From Thermoplasmata archaeon (GTDB taxonomy: Archaea > Thermoplasmatota > Thermoplasmata > Sysuiplasmatales > Sysuiplasmataceae): a stretch of 5,057 nt of DNA. A program made the translations under genes and the position numbers. The stretch spans positions 1 to 5,057 of the forward strand of contig JAJYOM010000127.1 in NCBI GenBank assembly GCA_021796175.1, read 5' to 3'. Numbering within the stretch: the first letter of the stretch is position 1; each line of letters starts with the position of its first letter. Shown here piece after piece: positions 4,571 through 5,057 of this stretch. The notes under the pieces were generated by a model. The model saw only the letters and a program-made list of their open reading frames with translations, did not search any database and was not told the origin of the DNA.

Positions 4571-5057
4571 ATGCGACATGACATGGATTGGTCACCTGAA
4601 AACCTTCCGGTCCCGACAGTTGACGGTACCTGTGACCATCTTACCGGAATGAGCATACCGCATGTCCGACTGCATCTGTGGAAGGGTGGATCGTCAACCT
4701 GGCCGGAATGACTGCCGGCAAATGCGTAATATTTTACTATCCAATAACTGGAGTGGCTGGAAAGACACTGCCCTGGGAATGTGACTTGATATTCAGTGGA
4801 AGTGGCTGCACAGCCGAATCTTGCGCGTACAGGGATGTGCACAGCGAACTCACAGGCAAAGGTCGGGGTGCAAACTGAATACGCTCTCGGCAGTAATATC
4901 AGCAGCTCGACTATTTCAACAGGAAGCGCAATCAGTATGAGGTGCTGAGAGACAGCGGGCTGAAACTGGCGGACCCGCTGCGTCTTCCGACTTTCAGTGC
5001 CGGCCAAATAGGGCAGTGACTCATCAAGAGTCTGACAATTCTGGCGGAGAATGGCGT
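4571..5057 (+). pseudogene. decayed peroxiredoxin (BCP/AhpC-TSA type) gene, frameshifted, 3' end outside the window
   Basis: Family motifs appear in the right order but in different frames. From 4571 (or 4583): NLPVPTVDGTCDHLTGM, the N-terminal hallmark of a peroxiredoxin subgroup (LPVPxDDGACDHLxGM). Near 4666 the frame changes to VEGWIVNLAGM, then VIFYYPITGVAGK, then GCTAESCAYRD. The last piece holds both Cys of the C-x4-C active site (4807-4809 and 4822-4824). Near 4860 it changes again (KVGVQTEYA), with the previous frame stopping at 4876. From about 4897 the second frame resumes: YQQLDYFNRKRNQYEV, then LRDSGLKLADPLRLPTF. A TGA at 5017-5019 interrupts it, and LIKSLTILAENGV runs to the edge. 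Intact relatives are single-frame thiol peroxidases of about 180-200 residues that reduce hydroperoxides. At least three frame changes and one stop argue for a dead gene. Clustered sequencing errors near a contig end are the alternative. Confidence 0.8.

Noticed and set aside
4537..5007. Long minus-strand open frame (156 codons) opposite the peroxiredoxin remnant
   Set aside because: Its translation has no family features, while the plus strand carries clear peroxiredoxin motifs. It is an antisense shadow.

Overview
The window looks like a fragment of an archaeal chromosome, most likely euryarchaeal and close to the Thermoplasmata. This is inferred, not proven. The basis is: heavy use of AGG/AGA arginine and ATA isoleucine codons; TATA-like boxes about 24-25 bases upstream of start codons, the spacing expected for leaderless archaeal transcripts; a thiolase-fold gene overlapping a DUF35 gene, an arrangement common in archaea; and a membrane-anchored surface protein rich in N-glycosylation sequons. 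No rRNA, tRNA, CRISPR array or intact mobile element was seen.

Left part (1-3278): four genes of CoA-thioester or lipid-type redox metabolism. On the plus strand is the C-terminal part of an old-yellow-enzyme / 2,4-dienoyl-CoA-reductase-like flavoprotein with a 4Fe-4S motif; its start lies outside the window. Convergent to it, with 10 bases between the stops, is a minus-strand short-chain dehydrogenase/reductase (SDR) with its own promoter. Upstream of that, also on the minus strand, is a two-gene unit: a thiolase-fold protein whose last codons overlap by GTGA with a very short zinc-ribbon/DUF35 protein. The thiolase-fold protein lacks the cysteines needed for thiolase chemistry: the nucleophile is Ser, the HDCF motif reads HDMA and the CxG position is Met. 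It therefore probably does not perform ordinary thiolysis or Claisen condensation. With DUF35, the SDR and the enoyl reductase beside it, a different acyl-CoA C-C bond reaction (aldol or retro-aldol type) is a reasonable hypothesis.

Middle (3279-3631): a divergent intergenic region of about 350 bases. It holds a perfect 9+1+9 inverted repeat (3331-3349) upstream of the thiolase-like gene and a TATA box for the plus-strand gene that follows.

Right part (3632-5057): a membrane-anchored extracellular protein with an NTF2/SnoaL-like domain, followed by a T-rich terminator. After about 275 bases with no convincing gene comes a decayed peroxiredoxin gene. Its family motifs are spread over several reading frames, and at least three frame changes and one in-frame stop separate them. 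It runs off the right edge of the window.
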